Positions 1-14,800 of a DNA stretch of 64,000 nt are shown in pieces. Position numbers and translations under genes: made by a program. A model generated the notes under the pieces. The model did no database searches. It saw nothing but the letters and a program-made list of their open reading frames with translations, and was not told where the DNA came from. The stretch comes from Aporrectodea caliginosa (lineage: Eukaryota > Annelida > Clitellata > Crassiclitellata > Lumbricidae), in NCBI GenBank assembly GCA_020284085.1, contig JACEVL010000161.1, positions 1,022,501-1,086,500 of the forward strand, written 5' to 3'. Position 1 is the stretch's first letter. Each line of letters begins with the position of its first letter.

Positions 1-218
1 TTTATTTACTAATTCTTACTTCAAATGATGCACATTGCTTTTGCTTACCTGATATAGGCATACCTAGGCAATTGTTTATCTGGAGACTGGAGTACTAGAT
101 AAGTCATTCCTGAAATATCCTTGTTTATAAAGTTTAGTTGAAGCTAATTATCACTGTCTGTATTTTTTTCTTCTGTACAGGCTGCTACTCAACTGAATGA
201 GAATTACCGGTTCACGAA

Positions 219-2872
219 ATGGCCTCTAAAAAAAGAGCACAGAAGACCCCAAAAGCTAAGCAGCAGTTTTTTAGGTAACATTGTACGGTAGCTATATGTT
301 TATAGAGTATCTAGTGTTTATTAATAGAGAACTGAAGCATAGTTAAGTGCTGTTTAAAAATTGTATGAAACCTGATACTTAACACTTTCAGAAATTTGTG
401 TGTGCTTCTTGACACAGACCTCTTAACTTACCAACTGAACATACACAATGTAGGACGTGTTAACACATCCCTAGCGGTCAAAATGTTAAGATACACCATT
501 GTAATGCTAACGTATACATGCATACTTATACATACTTATTTTTATGCATGAAGACAAATTTGTTGTCACATATACGAGAAAGAGAGACTATGATGGCATG
601 GGGGCCAAGTGGCTAGCATTTCGGATTTTACCTCTACGTTCCAGGGTAACATTGGGCCCATCCTATGAAATTGACATAAATCACCTTGTGAAAATATGCT
701 TAACCTTGGAGACCATTACCTGCAGTTTAAGTATCTCCTGAAATCTAACACACCAAGGAATACGATCACTATTTAGGTATTACAGACTTTTAAAGTTTTA
801 AGGAGGGAAATACTGATGTTTTACTATTGTTATGTTTATATGCCCTATTTTTGCTGCTAGCATGACCTCTGAGGCATTTTTTATCTATCTTGATTGAGTG
901 CACGAAAGTTCATGTTCACAAGTCTTCTAATTATAGGAGCTATATAAACCTCGTTTATGCTACAATACATGCTTTTACATGCATATATACAATGAAATGT
1001 TCATTGACTGTTTTAGCATTGTCAATGGTTTATAACTTGTAAATACAATGTGCCTGATACTCTTACTCAGCATCTTAACATTGGCAGATGAAATGTAATA
1101 TAGTATGATGCAAAAGCTGTGAATTTGAAAAGCATCATAACTAACGAGCAGCATACTGGATGCTTTACGTTGTAAACTGCCTGTAAGTATTGTCTGTAAC
1201 TTTTGCTTACAGCGCGCCTAATGTTCCTACGTACCAAAATGAGTTGGAGCAGGCATTTGAGGATCAGCAGCAGTTAGTACAGGAGCTGCAGTTGCAAAGA
1301 AATAGCAACGATCACATTGATTTCCATCCTCAATCTCCTCAAAACATTCAGCAACAGCTGAAGGACAATTTGATCCTTCCTCCTCCTCCTGCTCCTCCTC
1401 TTCCTCCTACAAAAAATTTTGTACTTCCTACTAAAAATATTGTTCAGAGTCAAAGCAAAAGTCGTCTCCCATCCAAGAAGGGTGAGCTTCTCATTGCCTA
1501 TGCTTTTATTAGATAACACTGATAAAATAATTGTCAGTTATGCCCTGATCAACATAGTCTTGATGGATTACACTTTTCTCAGATAAAAAACAACAACCAT
1601 GGTGGTGGTGGTGGTGGTGGTGGTAACAGTATTAGTGTTCTGCAAGCGCTTGAAGTTTATTCTGTTCAAATGAGGGTTTCCTTGTTGGGTGGGGAGCGCT
1701 ACTGATGTGTTTTTCCTTGAAGTTGCACTTTACAAATACTCATTTATGTTATGTTTTCCCATTGCTTGCTTACTTATCTATTCTCTTTTCATTCCATGGA
1801 TGTGTAGGAAGCATGTACAATGATGAAGCTGATGACGATCAACAGGTGACCTTGAGCGGAAGTGATCCGGTCTTCCGGCCAACCGCTGATGCGCTCCAGA
1901 GACAAAAACAAAGGCTGAAATCTATGGATTCACAAGGAGCAAGGAGTTCGTTGGCATGCCCTTATCTTTGTCCTTTTTTAAATATACATATAAATATATA
2001 GAAATATAAATATAGTACGTCCAGGCACCCAATTTGTTTCACTAGTGCTCAATCTATCAGGAATAGCCAAATAGTTCTGTTGTGGGACCAACTACGACCA
2101 ACAGTCACGGTGGATAACTTTAGCTGTGTATTTAATTTGGTATTTAACTCAATGGACATGTGATGCCAATCAATCAATCAGTCAGTCAGTCATTCAATCA
2201 CTCAATCAAAACAAACTTGATGTAGCGCCCCTTCAAGATATCTAGTCAGAGGCACTCCCGGTCCAACCATGGCTGAAAAGAATGGCTTTCAAAGAGGTAT
2301 AAAATGCAGGTGAAGTGTGCATGTATGTGTATCAGCACCCACGATTTCTAACGTATTTAAAAAAACAGACTTCATGTTTTTATCAGTCATGGTCATTGCT
2401 CTACCACTGATGGTCAAATATTCCGAGGTCTTGACCACTGGACTGGACTGAAACTGACCTCTTCCAGTCCACTTATGGCTCTTAATGTGTTTCTGGGTTC
2501 AGTGTGCACTTCTGAACTTTGTAAGGAGGGCATTATGAAACTACAGTAACACACACAGTTGTATTGTGTATTGTATATTGTACTGTATAGCAATGGCCTG
2601 GATAATGTGAAAGAGTACTTGGAATCTGGCAGATTTTAGTTGCGGTTCATTTGGTAGCCAGTCGGCAGCAGGTTTAACATCTTGGGTCTAACCTCCATTC
2701 AGAACCCTAGCTACGAACTAGCCGTAGACACCCTTCCCAGCTCAACAACACCCACCAGCTCACATACTAATAAGTTCTGATATGCTGTCTTCTGATTTCA
2801 GTCTTTTTAGACAGATCAAAACTGTTTGATGCACTGGATTCACCAAATTTCTATCCACTGGCAAAGCTCAAG
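219..2872 (+). other. Roco-MBT exons 1-4: basic start, Gln/Pro-rich linker
   Basis: Encodes residues 1-178. It opens with a short lysine-rich stretch. A Gln-rich segment and a run of prolines from a CCT/CTC-rich stretch (about 1375-1410) follow, and then an acidic then basic stretch. No domain is recognised. The stretch is probably disordered. The intervening introns hold a GGT microsatellite near 1598-1623 and a SINE fragment near 2222. Confidence 0.65.
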
Positions 2873-5800
2873 GTATTCAGTCATTGTTGATTTTAATAAA
2901 TAATTCCTCTCTGATACTTGGCTTTTGGAGCACAATGCAGAGTACAAGAAACCCACTGGTGTAGAAAAAATTTCATTTATTAATTACAGAGCTTTAAAAC
3001 CTGTTTTTTATAGATAAGAGCCAACCAGTTGTAATGCTTGGTAGTATCTACAATAGTTAATGCATTAAATGAGAATATATGTTAGATAATTTTAATATCA
3101 TGTGAAATGGCACAGTTATGTTGTTTAATTTTGACCACTATTAAGACAAATTGAAAACCATTACTTTGACAAATGTATGCTCTTAAAGAAAATAGGAAAT
3201 TTTTATTGTTAATTTTCCAAAAGATAAAAGTAGTAAAATATGTTAATTTTTCCAGTAATATTACTGATAGAAATTATGTGCCTCTAGAGAAAATAAATGT
3301 AAGAAAATATAATTGTTAATGTTTCCAATTATATTACTGATAGGACATGTTCTTTAAATATCTTTTTTCCCAATTTAATTTTCTAAAAGTGCTGAATTCT
3401 AGTTTTGTTGACCAAGTTGCTTTGTGTTTTTGCTAGGATATATTTACAGTGGACAATGCCATTGTGGAGTTTCTTGACCTAACGGGAGTCGAACAGTTGA
3501 CGGACGTCTTCTTTGGTGCCGTTCAGTTTCTTCACAAGAATAGTTTGTTTTGTCAGCATGTGGCAAGGATCACGTTACAAGGCTGCAACCACATCACCGA
3601 CACTGGAGTAAAATTAATCGTTGAGACTTTTCCGCGACTCCAAACAGTAGGTCATATGTCTTCATATTACGACTTTGACTTTTGTTTATAATGAACAACA
3701 ATTTTTGTGAAATTCAGCCTTGTTAAAAGAAATGCAGACAAGTGTCATTATAATTAGAATCTAAATATCATAAGACATAAATCAATAAAAGCAAGACTGC
3801 AGTCTGAACGATTATAGAATCAGTCATAATCCTCAAGCACACACTTGGTTCTTTGCTGTTGAATTCTGCCTCGAGTTGGGGAGGGGGATAGTATAATGGA
3901 TAACACTCTTGCCTGAAGTTTTCACGGACCCGGTTCCTTTCCCGTAAGGCCCCCTGGGTTTAGCTCATGCCTTCATTCCCTAAAAAGTACAATGGGCTTG
4001 TGCCTTGCATAGCTGCAGCTTTGTTTATTTACATGTATGTCTTCTGTAATTTGTGTTCATGTGAATTGTTTAATCGTCATAACATGTACATGTACAGCAC
4101 AGTGTGTTTGCCACACGTTTCATTAAAGAATAAATAATAAAATAAATAATAATAATAATAAAATACATCTGGCAAGAAGTAGCCTAGTCGAGTGTTACCT
4201 GATGATACCCACGATGCTGATTTTGAGTCGAGTCTTTAGCGTTTTGTGTTTGTTTTTGGTCGTTTCAGCTGTCTCTGCTTGGCTGTCCAGAAGTGACAGA
4301 GAAATCAGTGACACGGTTGCTGACAAAATGTGATAAGATTGAGTTTATCAACCTCACTTCTACCAATGTTGGAATGGTTTACCTGCCTGACCGTTCCGAC
4401 ATCATCTGCTCCCTTCTGTTGGAGGGCTGTCCAGTCTTGTCTCCTCCTTACAACGTCTACGAGCCAACAAGGATCACTCTGACGACAAAACACGCCTATT
4501 TGAAAGGCAGGTATTAGCTTATCCTACACAGAATATCTGATAATGCTAGTTCAGCAAAATGTCCCTTCTGGGCAAATCCTCTGTTGCTCCTTGATTCTCC
4601 CTCTCTTCCTCCCTCTTCTCTCTTTATTTCATTTGCCATGAGGTGCTGCCATAGACGTTACAGTTACTAATTACAATTCCTGTTACAATTATCGTGCTTG
4701 CATTCATACATGTATGTACATAATATTATGTATGAGCACTTGTTGTAGCGCCCCTTCAAGATTTCTACTAAGAGGCGCTCCCGACTACAGCGCGGACCAC
4801 AGAAAGTCAATCACCCGATTGCTATATAAATTAGCATATAATAAATGCAAGATAAATTTTTTATCAGCTGTGAAAGATGAGCAGCCATGGAATGCCTACA
4901 AGGCCCTCGTAGTCAATGCGTCAACCACAGAAGTCAGTCTTCTCAACTCATTAGTAACTCGCAAGGTCTCCAGACTGCAAACCAAAGTTCCTTTCGCCTT
5001 CAAGGATTACGAGCCGAGCAAAGAATTTTCTGTGAATCTGTTTGAATGCTCTGAAGTGAGTTTCTTTGTAGTACTTGCACAATTAAAAAACAGATATGAC
5101 ATAAGTGAAACGTAATATTTATTTTGAGAAAGTAAATTTGGCTTTTACTAAAATCTACTATATTTACCAAACTTACTGTACTGAAAACTTAATATACTAA
5201 TTATTAAATCTATTATAATGAAATCTATTTCTTTGAATAGTGCTTCTGAGGTGTTTCCTTTGAACTGATGTTGTATAAAATCGTCATGATGATTAAATTT
5301 GCAACTTATTTTTTTTGAAGTGACTATTTTATATGATTACATTTACAAGTTATTTTGAAGTGACTATTTTATATGATTACATTTACAAGTTATTTTGAAG
5401 TGACTATTTTATATGTTATTGTATTTTATTGTATTTTATATTCGTTTATTCCACAATTAATGCAACATCGTTACAATAGCTGATTACAATAATTATCTCG
5501 ATTTTGGTAAAAAATATGACGTGTTGATTCCTTTTTCTGCAGGAAATGGCTCAACTGTTTATCTCAGACCGCACTGTTTTTCTGCTGCCATACAATGCTG
5601 CCAATGACATCAAAGATATCTGCGCTGGAATTGAAAGACGAATGATAGCAATACTAGCAAAGGTTTGAAACATTGCTCGTCTAATTTTTTTGACTAATTC
5701 TGTCACCTTGTGAAACGGTGTATGGTTAGTGTGCATTTCAAGATTTCTGCTCCACGAGCAACCTTTGACGAACTAAAGGTAAACCAAAAATGTTATATTA

Positions 5801-8800
5801 CTCGTTTTTCTATAGCAAACATCATCATCATCATATTCGTTTAATTTCAAAATAATCCAGTTGACAAAACGCAACAGGTTACAAGTAACACAATTAGTTA
5901 ATAGAGTCAGGCTAAAGATAATAACTTCAAAACAGATACAAGTAATTATAATACAATTAATATGTATCTTTATCTTTTTACATTATAGCCTCGACCCTGC
6001 TAATTTTTTCAATGAATTGAGGGGTGAGATTCTTCAGCCCATGGCTGAATGGGTGCCATGCCATGTAAACCTAGTACAGTTGTTGCCCACCATTAAAGTA
6101 TTGGTGAGACAGTGAGGCTAAGAAACTTAAATCACTAGCACCTCATACTAATAGCTGCCTTCCAGAGTTGGCATAAGGAACTATTCAATTATGTTATTTG
6201 TATGCTTGTATGTATGTATTTGTGTATGTATATTTTGCTTGTGTTTATGTTCTTTCTTAATTAGGAAGATTTTGGTTGTGTTACATATATTTATCCACTG
6301 GACACTCCTGCATACAACATTAAATGACTTGAATTTGTATATAGCACAGCCAGTATCTTGAATTCCAAATTTTATGGCACATTAGAATCCATTCGCATTA
6401 TAATCTATCGTCTATTGATCTCTTACTTCAAATACCGGTAGCTATTAAGGGAAAGGAGAGTCTAAGGGTACAGTCTATGGTATAATGTCTGTGATAAGTT
6501 TTATGGCATTTTGAAGGTTGAGAATGCCGTTGTGATACTGGTTGGCCATTCAGACAATTCCAAGAAAACAGTTGCTAACAGTATCGTCTTAACTCAAGTA
6601 AAGAAGAGACTGGAGGAGAACAGAAAGGAATTGCAACAAATTCTGGCTAATCTATACAGGTAATGGAGACTATTATGGAGCTCCTGTGTAAATCTGGTCA
6701 TCTTTCGATATATGCTTATTTTGTGGTTTTAATAATGTTACATGTATTCTTGTCATTTTGATTGATGTTTTATGAACCGTGCTTTACATTCTGACACAAG
6801 AATCTGAGGTGTAGTCATAAGCATGCATATATGAGGGAAGAGTTTTCCAGGTCTTCCTTCCAGCCCCTTGCATTATGTTTTAGCAAACTGTATACACGGA
6901 ATGCATCGACGAAGTCGATCGACTTTGCTGAACAGATGAAGATGACGAGCGTTTACAGAATCCTGGATGGAATCGAAACGGTCGAGTTAATGGCAGACGT
7001 TACATTGAATGAGGGACAGGTTGTTACTGGTTGATTTGATCTTAGTTTTTCAATCATGGGTTTCATTTGGCAGAATCTAACAGCAATAGGTTGAAATGCA
7101 TCTTATAGTTTGCCGCTTGCTTCAAAACTGACCCAAGAACACTGTTTGCTTAATGTGATCTATGCATACTGCTCTCTTCCGTCTTTCTGGACACCCATTG
7201 GCTTGATGTCCTTTTTAGGAACTCCCATGCATTGAGTGGTTGACCCCATAATCTGTTCACAGCTGTTGCATCTTTCGTGGTTGGGCCGTATTTCCTTTTA
7301 TATGCTAGCATAGGATACTGTGATCAAATGTTAATGTGAGTTCAACGGAGTTTGCAAGACTGAACCCAATCTTACCTACTTCTGTTAAACTTGTGTATTT
7401 TCAGAACAGACTTTCTGGCCATGAATTGAACCCACTCCTGGTGTTTACTTGTTCAGTCCTTGCTTTATTTTGTTAACCATACATGCATACAAGTATACAT
7501 ATATAAAACTCACTATTTCTCCTTGGCGTTCAAGGATTTAGAAATCTAAGTGCATCGTCACCTGGCGGCTGACTATCCGCGCCTCAGATTCACATTTCGG
7601 TGTGACCTTGCGCGCGTTACAAATTTATTTAATAATAATAATAATAATAATAATACAGGGGTTGGGTCTGGAGCACTCCTGAGTAGATGGTCTTGAAGGG
7701 GCGCTATGTAAATCCTCCTAATGAATATATACCATGACGGTGCTGAAGTACTTTTAGTACTTTTTAATTTCTATACAGACTCTTAATGTCATATGGCATT
7801 GAAACTGTCTTAAATGATTAAATTTCAGAGTACAAATGACCTTCAGTCAGCTTTGCTTAAAGCTGTGCGCCAGATTGACACTTTGCAGCCGTTTTATTCA
7901 ACATTGCCCTCAGCATTCTCCAAAATGACAGCTTTTCTTAAACCAAAACCAGGAATACATCGTGAAAGCGAAATTGTAGCAGAGCTCCATTCAGCTCATA
8001 AGTCCGACTTCGGTGGAAACTACCAGACCTACAGGAAAGCCTTACAGCTGATGCACATGGCTGTAAGTAGAACTTCCTATAAACTGCTTGCTCTGTATAA
8101 ATGTCCAAGGACATGATATGTTGCAGTGGTAGCGGCTCTCTGTGTTTGACTCTGACCATAGCTTCTGGGGCTTGAATTCTGGTATGTCATGCAAAATTGA
8201 ATATTTTCTTTCGTTGATGATTGCTAACATGGGCCTCCACACTGTGTGGAACAAGGCTCAAAATAGAACAATTTGGTGCCACATTGTGGACATGGGCCAC
8301 TCTCAGCTGAGTCGTCTGCCATTAAAGATGCAATCCTTGGTGACTTTTTACATATTTATTCATTAATATTTTCCTATATTTTATTCATTTAGTTTCTTGC
8401 TTATTTCAAGCATTTGTTGAACTTCCACAGTATCTACGCTGCAACTTGAAACTGATTTTTAGTTGCTTATTTGTATTGATAAGTTGAGTGCCTCAGGAAA
8501 GTTTATATTGTAGTGTAAATTAGCGATTACAATTGCAGCTGACTGAATGAATGGTTGATTCCAGGGTCAAGTTATTTACTTTGCCGATGCTGAGGTTCCA
8601 GTTGTCGTTACTGACATCAAGTGGTTTGCAGATGAACTGAAAAATTTGGTCATCCCTAAATCATCATCCGATCTGTCTTCTGTGCTGATCCAGCCATTGC
8701 TGGACTCTCACCTCTTCTGTCAAGTGCAAGATCCTTCAAGTTCTTCAGTGAGATTAACCTGGGCTGGAAGTCTGCCAGTGGAGCCTCCAATGCCTTGGGT

Positions 8801-11800
8801 ACGTGCAATACACTAGAAACTCGTTATAGTGCAGTAGTTGTCAGGCACATCAAGAACCGCCTTATAACAAGGTCTCATAATTAGGAGTATATATTATAGT
8901 TAAATTAAGTTTGAGGTCCATGTTCCCAAATGTGTTATATCAGAACTCATTATTATTCGTATTATTATTAATTAAATTTGTAACGCACACACCGTCACAC
9001 CGAAATGCAAATCTGAGGTGCTAGTCAGCCTCTAGGAGAAGGTGCAGTTAGATATCCAAGTGTGTGAGAGCCAAGGAGAAATAGTGAGTTTTGAGCCACT
9101 TTTTAAAGGAAGGAAGTGAATTTGAGCTACGAAGAGAGAGTGGCAGTCTATTCCATTCCTTGGGGCAGAAGCATGGAATGCATGAGAGCCCATAACTGTT
9201 CTGCGTCGTGGCTCAGCTAAAAGACCCGTACTTGATCACAGGCAACGAGGAGGTATGTAATGAGTTAGCAGTGATTGAACTTATGTAACTGGACTTTTAT
9301 AAAGCACATTTTTAGAGCTCATCAACAGCGACTCTGTTGTTGCATTGTTTTTGTTGTGGTTGTAATCTTTCCGTTGTTCACTTTTATTATAAGTCTTACT
9401 AGTTTGTGATGTTGATACAACTTGAACAAACATCTGTGGCTCTATTTCTAGGATTATTTTCTGGAAACGAAGACCTCGGATGCCATCTGTGACCTGACGT
9501 ACACTTTCCAGTTCCTCCATCCATTACCACCTGGTCTCAGATTGGAGGTTCTGTGCCAGTTGATCGATTTGAACCGTTTGGGTGATCTGCGATATCCACC
9601 ATCCGTTTGGCAGACCGGATTTATCCGACTAAGTGGACCAGTGACATTTGGAATGAGGTTTATAAACGCTGGTAAGCTGAATCACCATCATGAAGAGAGA
9701 ACATGATAGCAGTCTATTTGTCAGACTGTATAGTTATTTTCTTTGATTGTATAAAGATTTTGGATTTAAGTACCCGGTACTGTTTGTATATAGACATATT
9801 AATTTAACGGCCTTTACATCCTTGGACTCACTCAGTCACATGAATATGATTCGAGGAACATTTCTGAATTGATCCATTAACTGCTGGTGGTTGCGGATGC
9901 AGTGGCGTAACTAGGGGTTCGTGCGCCCGGGGGCAAGAATTTCCTGACAAATTTTTTTGGTTACATTGTCAGAAGCCTCATTTTGCGCCCCCCCTTGCGC
10001 CTGCGCCCCTGCCAGACTCATGCATAATAGTTACTTTTTGTACTTTTTTAGCTATTCTTGCATGATTTCTTTAAAAAATTCTCTAAAGCCTAATTTTGCA
10101 ACCCCCCTGCCCTGCGCCCGGGGGCGGCCGCCCCACTGCCCCCCCTCGTTACGCCACTGTGCGGATGCCATGTGGTAGACTGGTCCAGCAACAGTCTCTG
10201 ATTATTTTAACAATTAGATGCTTAAACTGACATGTGACACAATTTCTTTTGTACTTCACATCAGAATCTGAGTCTGTGCAAAGTATATAGATTGTCCCAG
10301 TAGTAATGAAGTATAAACTTGAGATTTTATTGTCGGATCTCAGTTGCTATAATTTGAAGTCAGAGAATACTGACAGGCATGTTTGGTGGTCACACACTGA
10401 GTACATGGTTGGCCACTAGTAACACAATGAAGGCCAGTTATAAGCTGAAAAACATGGCTGGCTGGATAGCATAGTTGTTGTGTTTACTGCATGTGTTTTG
10501 TTTTGAATTTCAGAACTTGACCAACCTCAGATCATGATGACTGCTCAAGTTGTTAAACCGAAGTCGGATACACTTCGAGACTCTCTCACCAGATGTCTCT
10601 GGAACACCTTGGAATTCTATCGAGTCGTTGTAGAAAAAGCTGCCAAAAACTACGGTTTCTACTGCACAGTTCAGGTGAGATCAAATTACATGGAGTGCGC
10701 AGAGTTTACTCACAAGTACAAGAAAATTGTTGACAACTTCAAGGTGGATAGTTTACAAGACAGGAACTACGAATAAGATGGCAAGCTGGTTTTGTTTTCA
10801 TGGTGAAGTTTTGCTTATTGCAGCATAAGCTATAGTATTTCAGAGGTGCTTGATAGTCTAGTGGTTACCATGCTGGACTGTCAGTCGAAAGGTTGGGGGT
10901 TCGAATTCCCACCAGGGAGAAACTTGTTTTGAGATTTCTGCTCTGCATGCGCCCCTAGCAAACTCAGTTGTAATGAGTACACTGTCGGTGGGAAGATGAG
11001 ATGGTGAGGGAGAGGACTGGCCTCCCGCCCTCATATGCCGAGGCTAAGAAAATGAAGTTTTTAACACTTCTTGCCATGGCTGCCTCAGGGCTAGATTAAG
11101 GGACTGCTCTTCTTCTATAGTAGTTCAGTTTTGTGATGTAAGATGCACTTACGAGAAGAGTAGCCATTGAGCTAATCTCGAGAGACAGCCAGGGGTATGA
11201 AGTGTTAGTGACTTCATTTCTTAACTTCACATATAAGGGTGGGTGGCCCGTACTCTCAATCACTGCCGCCTATCTTCCCACAGACGGTGTGTACATTATA
11301 CAGTTTCGACGCTTCTGCTACAAGAGAAATCACTTCAACATGACTGAATATAGCTTTCTTGTGTGGAACAGGCCATTGTCGACTTAATATCACCCCAATT
11401 TCTCATGTTGAATTGATCGTCTGGTCAGTAGGTGCTTCGGAATTGCCATTGAAGTAATATTCTCAATGCATTGCTGGAGGAACAATAGTTTCGACGCTTC
11501 TGCTATAAGAGAAAGCACTTCAATATGACTGATTAAGGCTTTCTTGAGTAGAACAGGCTATTGTCGACTTAATCTCTTCCCAGTTTCTCATTTTGAACTG
11601 ATCGTCTGGTCAGTAGGTGCTTCGGAATTGCAATTGAAGTAAGATTCTCAATGCATTGCTGGAGGAACAATAGTTTCGACGCTTCTGCTACAATAGAAAT
11701 CAAGGTACTCAGGGTACTCACTTTTGAGTTCGCTATAGGAGGTGCAAAATGGAGATGAAATCTCAAAACGAATTTCTCCGCATATGAACTGCAACCTTTA

Positions 11801-14800
11801 GATTGTCAGCCCAGCACACTAACTGCTAGACTACTTCAGACCCATGCATCTTATGAACTCTGTCTATCAAGGATGCTATGCCATTCAACCTCACGCACAC
11901 AATAAAATAGTCCCAACAGCAAATACCTTAGCACAGAAAACATTTATAATCATGATTATTTATTAAAATAAGGATGATTCTTTCACGATTTGTTAAAACT
12001 TTCATGTGTACCAAAGTGCAATTAGCAGTTGGTTGAATAAAGGATATACTTACTTATTTATTTAATGTCTGTTGGAGATGGGAGTATGGAGTGCTATTTA
12101 CGTAATTTTAGACTTAGGAGTATGGAGTGCTATATATGTAATTTTAGACTTAGTGCTGATATTAGCTTTTGCCATTTTATTTTAAGATGATGTTCAACAA
12201 CAAGACAGATGCAGTTGTACCAGGTATGAATAATGAACTCGACTCAGTTCATGTTAAAGTTATCTGTTCGACTCATTATTGTGTTACAATAAAGACTAGT
12301 CGCTGCTGTTAGAAATTCCTTTGTAGCTCTAAGGAAGAAAAAATGCTGTGGTCATAAAACAGGTTTGCAGTCAAATGTTACAAAGAAAATATAAGTATTT
12401 TCGGAAATGTTTGCTTTTTGCTTTCCCATGGGATATGGAAAGGATTGTTGTGTGCACATACTTGCTTGACAGACAAGAATTAAGTGATGAGAATTGTGCT
12501 GCCTTGTAGGAGATCTTGTTTGATATTGGCTTGATGCAATGGCCTAGATGGTGTTTTGCAATATTCGTCCTCAATGTAATTCTTTGATATCAAATATATG
12601 AAAGTACTTAGTACAGTATTCTTTATGCGGTTATGCAAAGGCACTATTTAAATGTTGCTATATATACATATGTACTGTAATGTAATTGAACATTTACAGC
12701 TGCGCTCTCTGTGCTAGCCTATATGATGGTATGTATCATTACGAACGAATATATTATATCAGTTAGCAAAACATATACATGTATAATTGTATATATATAT
12801 ACATATGCATATATATATATATGCATATTTCATAAATATATATACATTCATTCATTCATTCATTACTTGAATTTATATAGCGCCTCTTCAAGGGAACTAC
12901 TCAGAGGCGCTCCCAACCCCAGCGCGGCCAAATAGGACCATTTTGACATACATATACATATTACATAAATGCTCACATATATATATACCCTAAATACTGT
13001 TGCTTTGAATTATAGTTGTCTGGTTTTTCATTTGCTAGAGGGCGTTATAGGTGTTACATCTGGTCATCATTTGGTCAACGTACCAAGCAACGTTAGGCAT
13101 CAGCAGTCACTTGCCACTACCATCTGCGAAAATTGTTCCGTTGACGACGTTTCTCTCAGTCGTATGTGGGTGAGTTAGTTTTACATTTTCTTTTTACCTT
13201 TTTACCTTTCCTTGCGACAACTTTCTTCTTACTCAGGTATTAAGAGAAATTTGAGAAAAAGGCAGGTTCAAACCACTGCCAAGTACTCAGAGCGGTGGTG
13301 CGACAAAATGTTTTAATTTATTGCTATTTAAGATGTATGTACAACAGAGTGTGGTCTGGCAGCTGGTACAATATAATATACTTATTTACTTACAGTTTTA
13401 TAAGATTTGGTAATACTTCGTTTCTGCCTCTGTTTAACTGTCATTGTGTTCTGCTGCCTTTTACGCAAAGTGTTTTGTATTATTTTGACTTAGGTGTATT
13501 TGGTAGTGCGATCATGTTTTCCAACCTGCTGCATGGATTCTATGTAACGAAAGATTCAGATTCACTGATGTTGTCTGCCTAGTAAATGCAATAAGTAAAG
13601 GAATGAATTAAATCTGTTGGATTTTATGGTTTGTTGGTTGTGACTGATTGCAATTGATTGATTTTGTGTCAGAAAACTAAGAAGTCGCTGATTCCGACTT
13701 TTCAAAGTGGAAAATTGGCCGGATCAGCCATGGGCAGCATACAGATGAAAGGAAGCTGGATTGGTACAAACCTCGGAGAGGTCGTGATACCACTTCCGAA
13801 GATGAACTTAGTGGATTTCTCAAGATTCTCGTTCACCGTCCTTCGCGGAAAAAACTTTACAGTTACAATGAAGTCAGTTTTATATTCTGTACACACCATA
13901 ATATTATATTCCATTTACCTATATCCAATTGTCTAGATACCATTTTTCAATATGTTTGAGTTAGATTGTTTTATATGAGTGAATCGAGGTACAAATCACT
14001 GATAACAAGTGGGAAAATTTAAAGAATGACACAAGTCATTGTTAGCAATTTTTTAAATATTGTTTGCTTTTCAGTGTTCTGCCCGTAGGCAAGAATCAAA
14101 TGACTCCATTCTTTTCTATTTTGTGCGTGGTCTGTAATTTCTGTATATCATCGTCTGTTTACACAAGACTGTCATTAATTGTATATATATGGCAGTTGAA
14201 AGAGTATCAGAGTTGTATATGGAAACTTAATACTGAGGGTTTTTCATACAGTAGAAATGATATTGTGAGGTCCTTTGCTTTTGCAATGAAAACTAGATCT
14301 AAGCACAGTTACATTTATGCTAGGTGGACTCGCTTATGCACTACTGGTTTGTGCACCATTCTACTTAACATGAAGTGGTGCTATGTCCCCAAAGCTGTCA
14401 ACATAACATGCCATATGGTTAATTTACCATACAAGAACTGCTGTGTAGCACTAGATATTAACTTTTCAGCATTATTCCTTTTAAAATGCAGCCTGTTTTA
14501 TGTCCTGTATTCTCAGGTATGTTCCACCCCAACAACTCCATGTTAATGCTTCCACAATGTACCTTGTCTTGCTGGATTGTTGTTGTAGGTCTCTACCATC
14601 TGCAACCGTACAGTTTGCTTGCGACTTGAAGGAGCATGTTGCCCAAGGCGATGTTGTGACTGTCGTATTAAGAGAAATCCCAGAGTCCAAGCCGGTTAGA
14701 AGTCTTGCGATAGCATAGATCTTTGTTTTATGCTGAAAGATACAAAAATCATCTCTTGTTTCTCATTCTTATGTCTGTTGTAGATTGTTAGAGTCAGTCT

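Larger units (their letters stand above)
6884..10674 (+). other. Roco-MBT exons 11-15: COR domain
   Basis: Residues about 490-818. The stretch GQVIYFAD followed by DIKWFADEL resembles the COR pattern in which a strand is followed by a WLADxL helix. Further on, LPPGLRLEVLCQLIDL matches the LPxGLFxRLLVRL helix of COR-B, followed by W(Q)xGxI/VxL. COR is the dimerisation module that always follows Roc, so its presence supports the Roco assignment even though the Roc motifs are lost. A 260-bp hAT-type MITE sits in the intron before exon 15. Confidence 0.7.

Noticed and set aside
544..741. 65-codon plus ORF in the first intron of the Roco-MBT gene
   Set aside because: No acceptor or donor in the right phase, no recognisable motif, and it does not join exons 1 and 2.
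4714..4867. 5' extension of the Roc-opening exon into the upstream open frame
   Set aside because: The extra sequence is a dispersed SINE-like repeat and AT-rich intron. A good acceptor (TTTTTTATCAG) precedes 4868 and keeps phase with the GC donor.
10858..10925. tRNA gene
   Set aside because: A- and B-box-like motifs are present, but the cloverleaf is not complete and the unit is repeated with a fixed body at several loci, so it is a SINE head. The same applies to 38330-38385, 40085-40145, 58800-58870 and 62795-62845.
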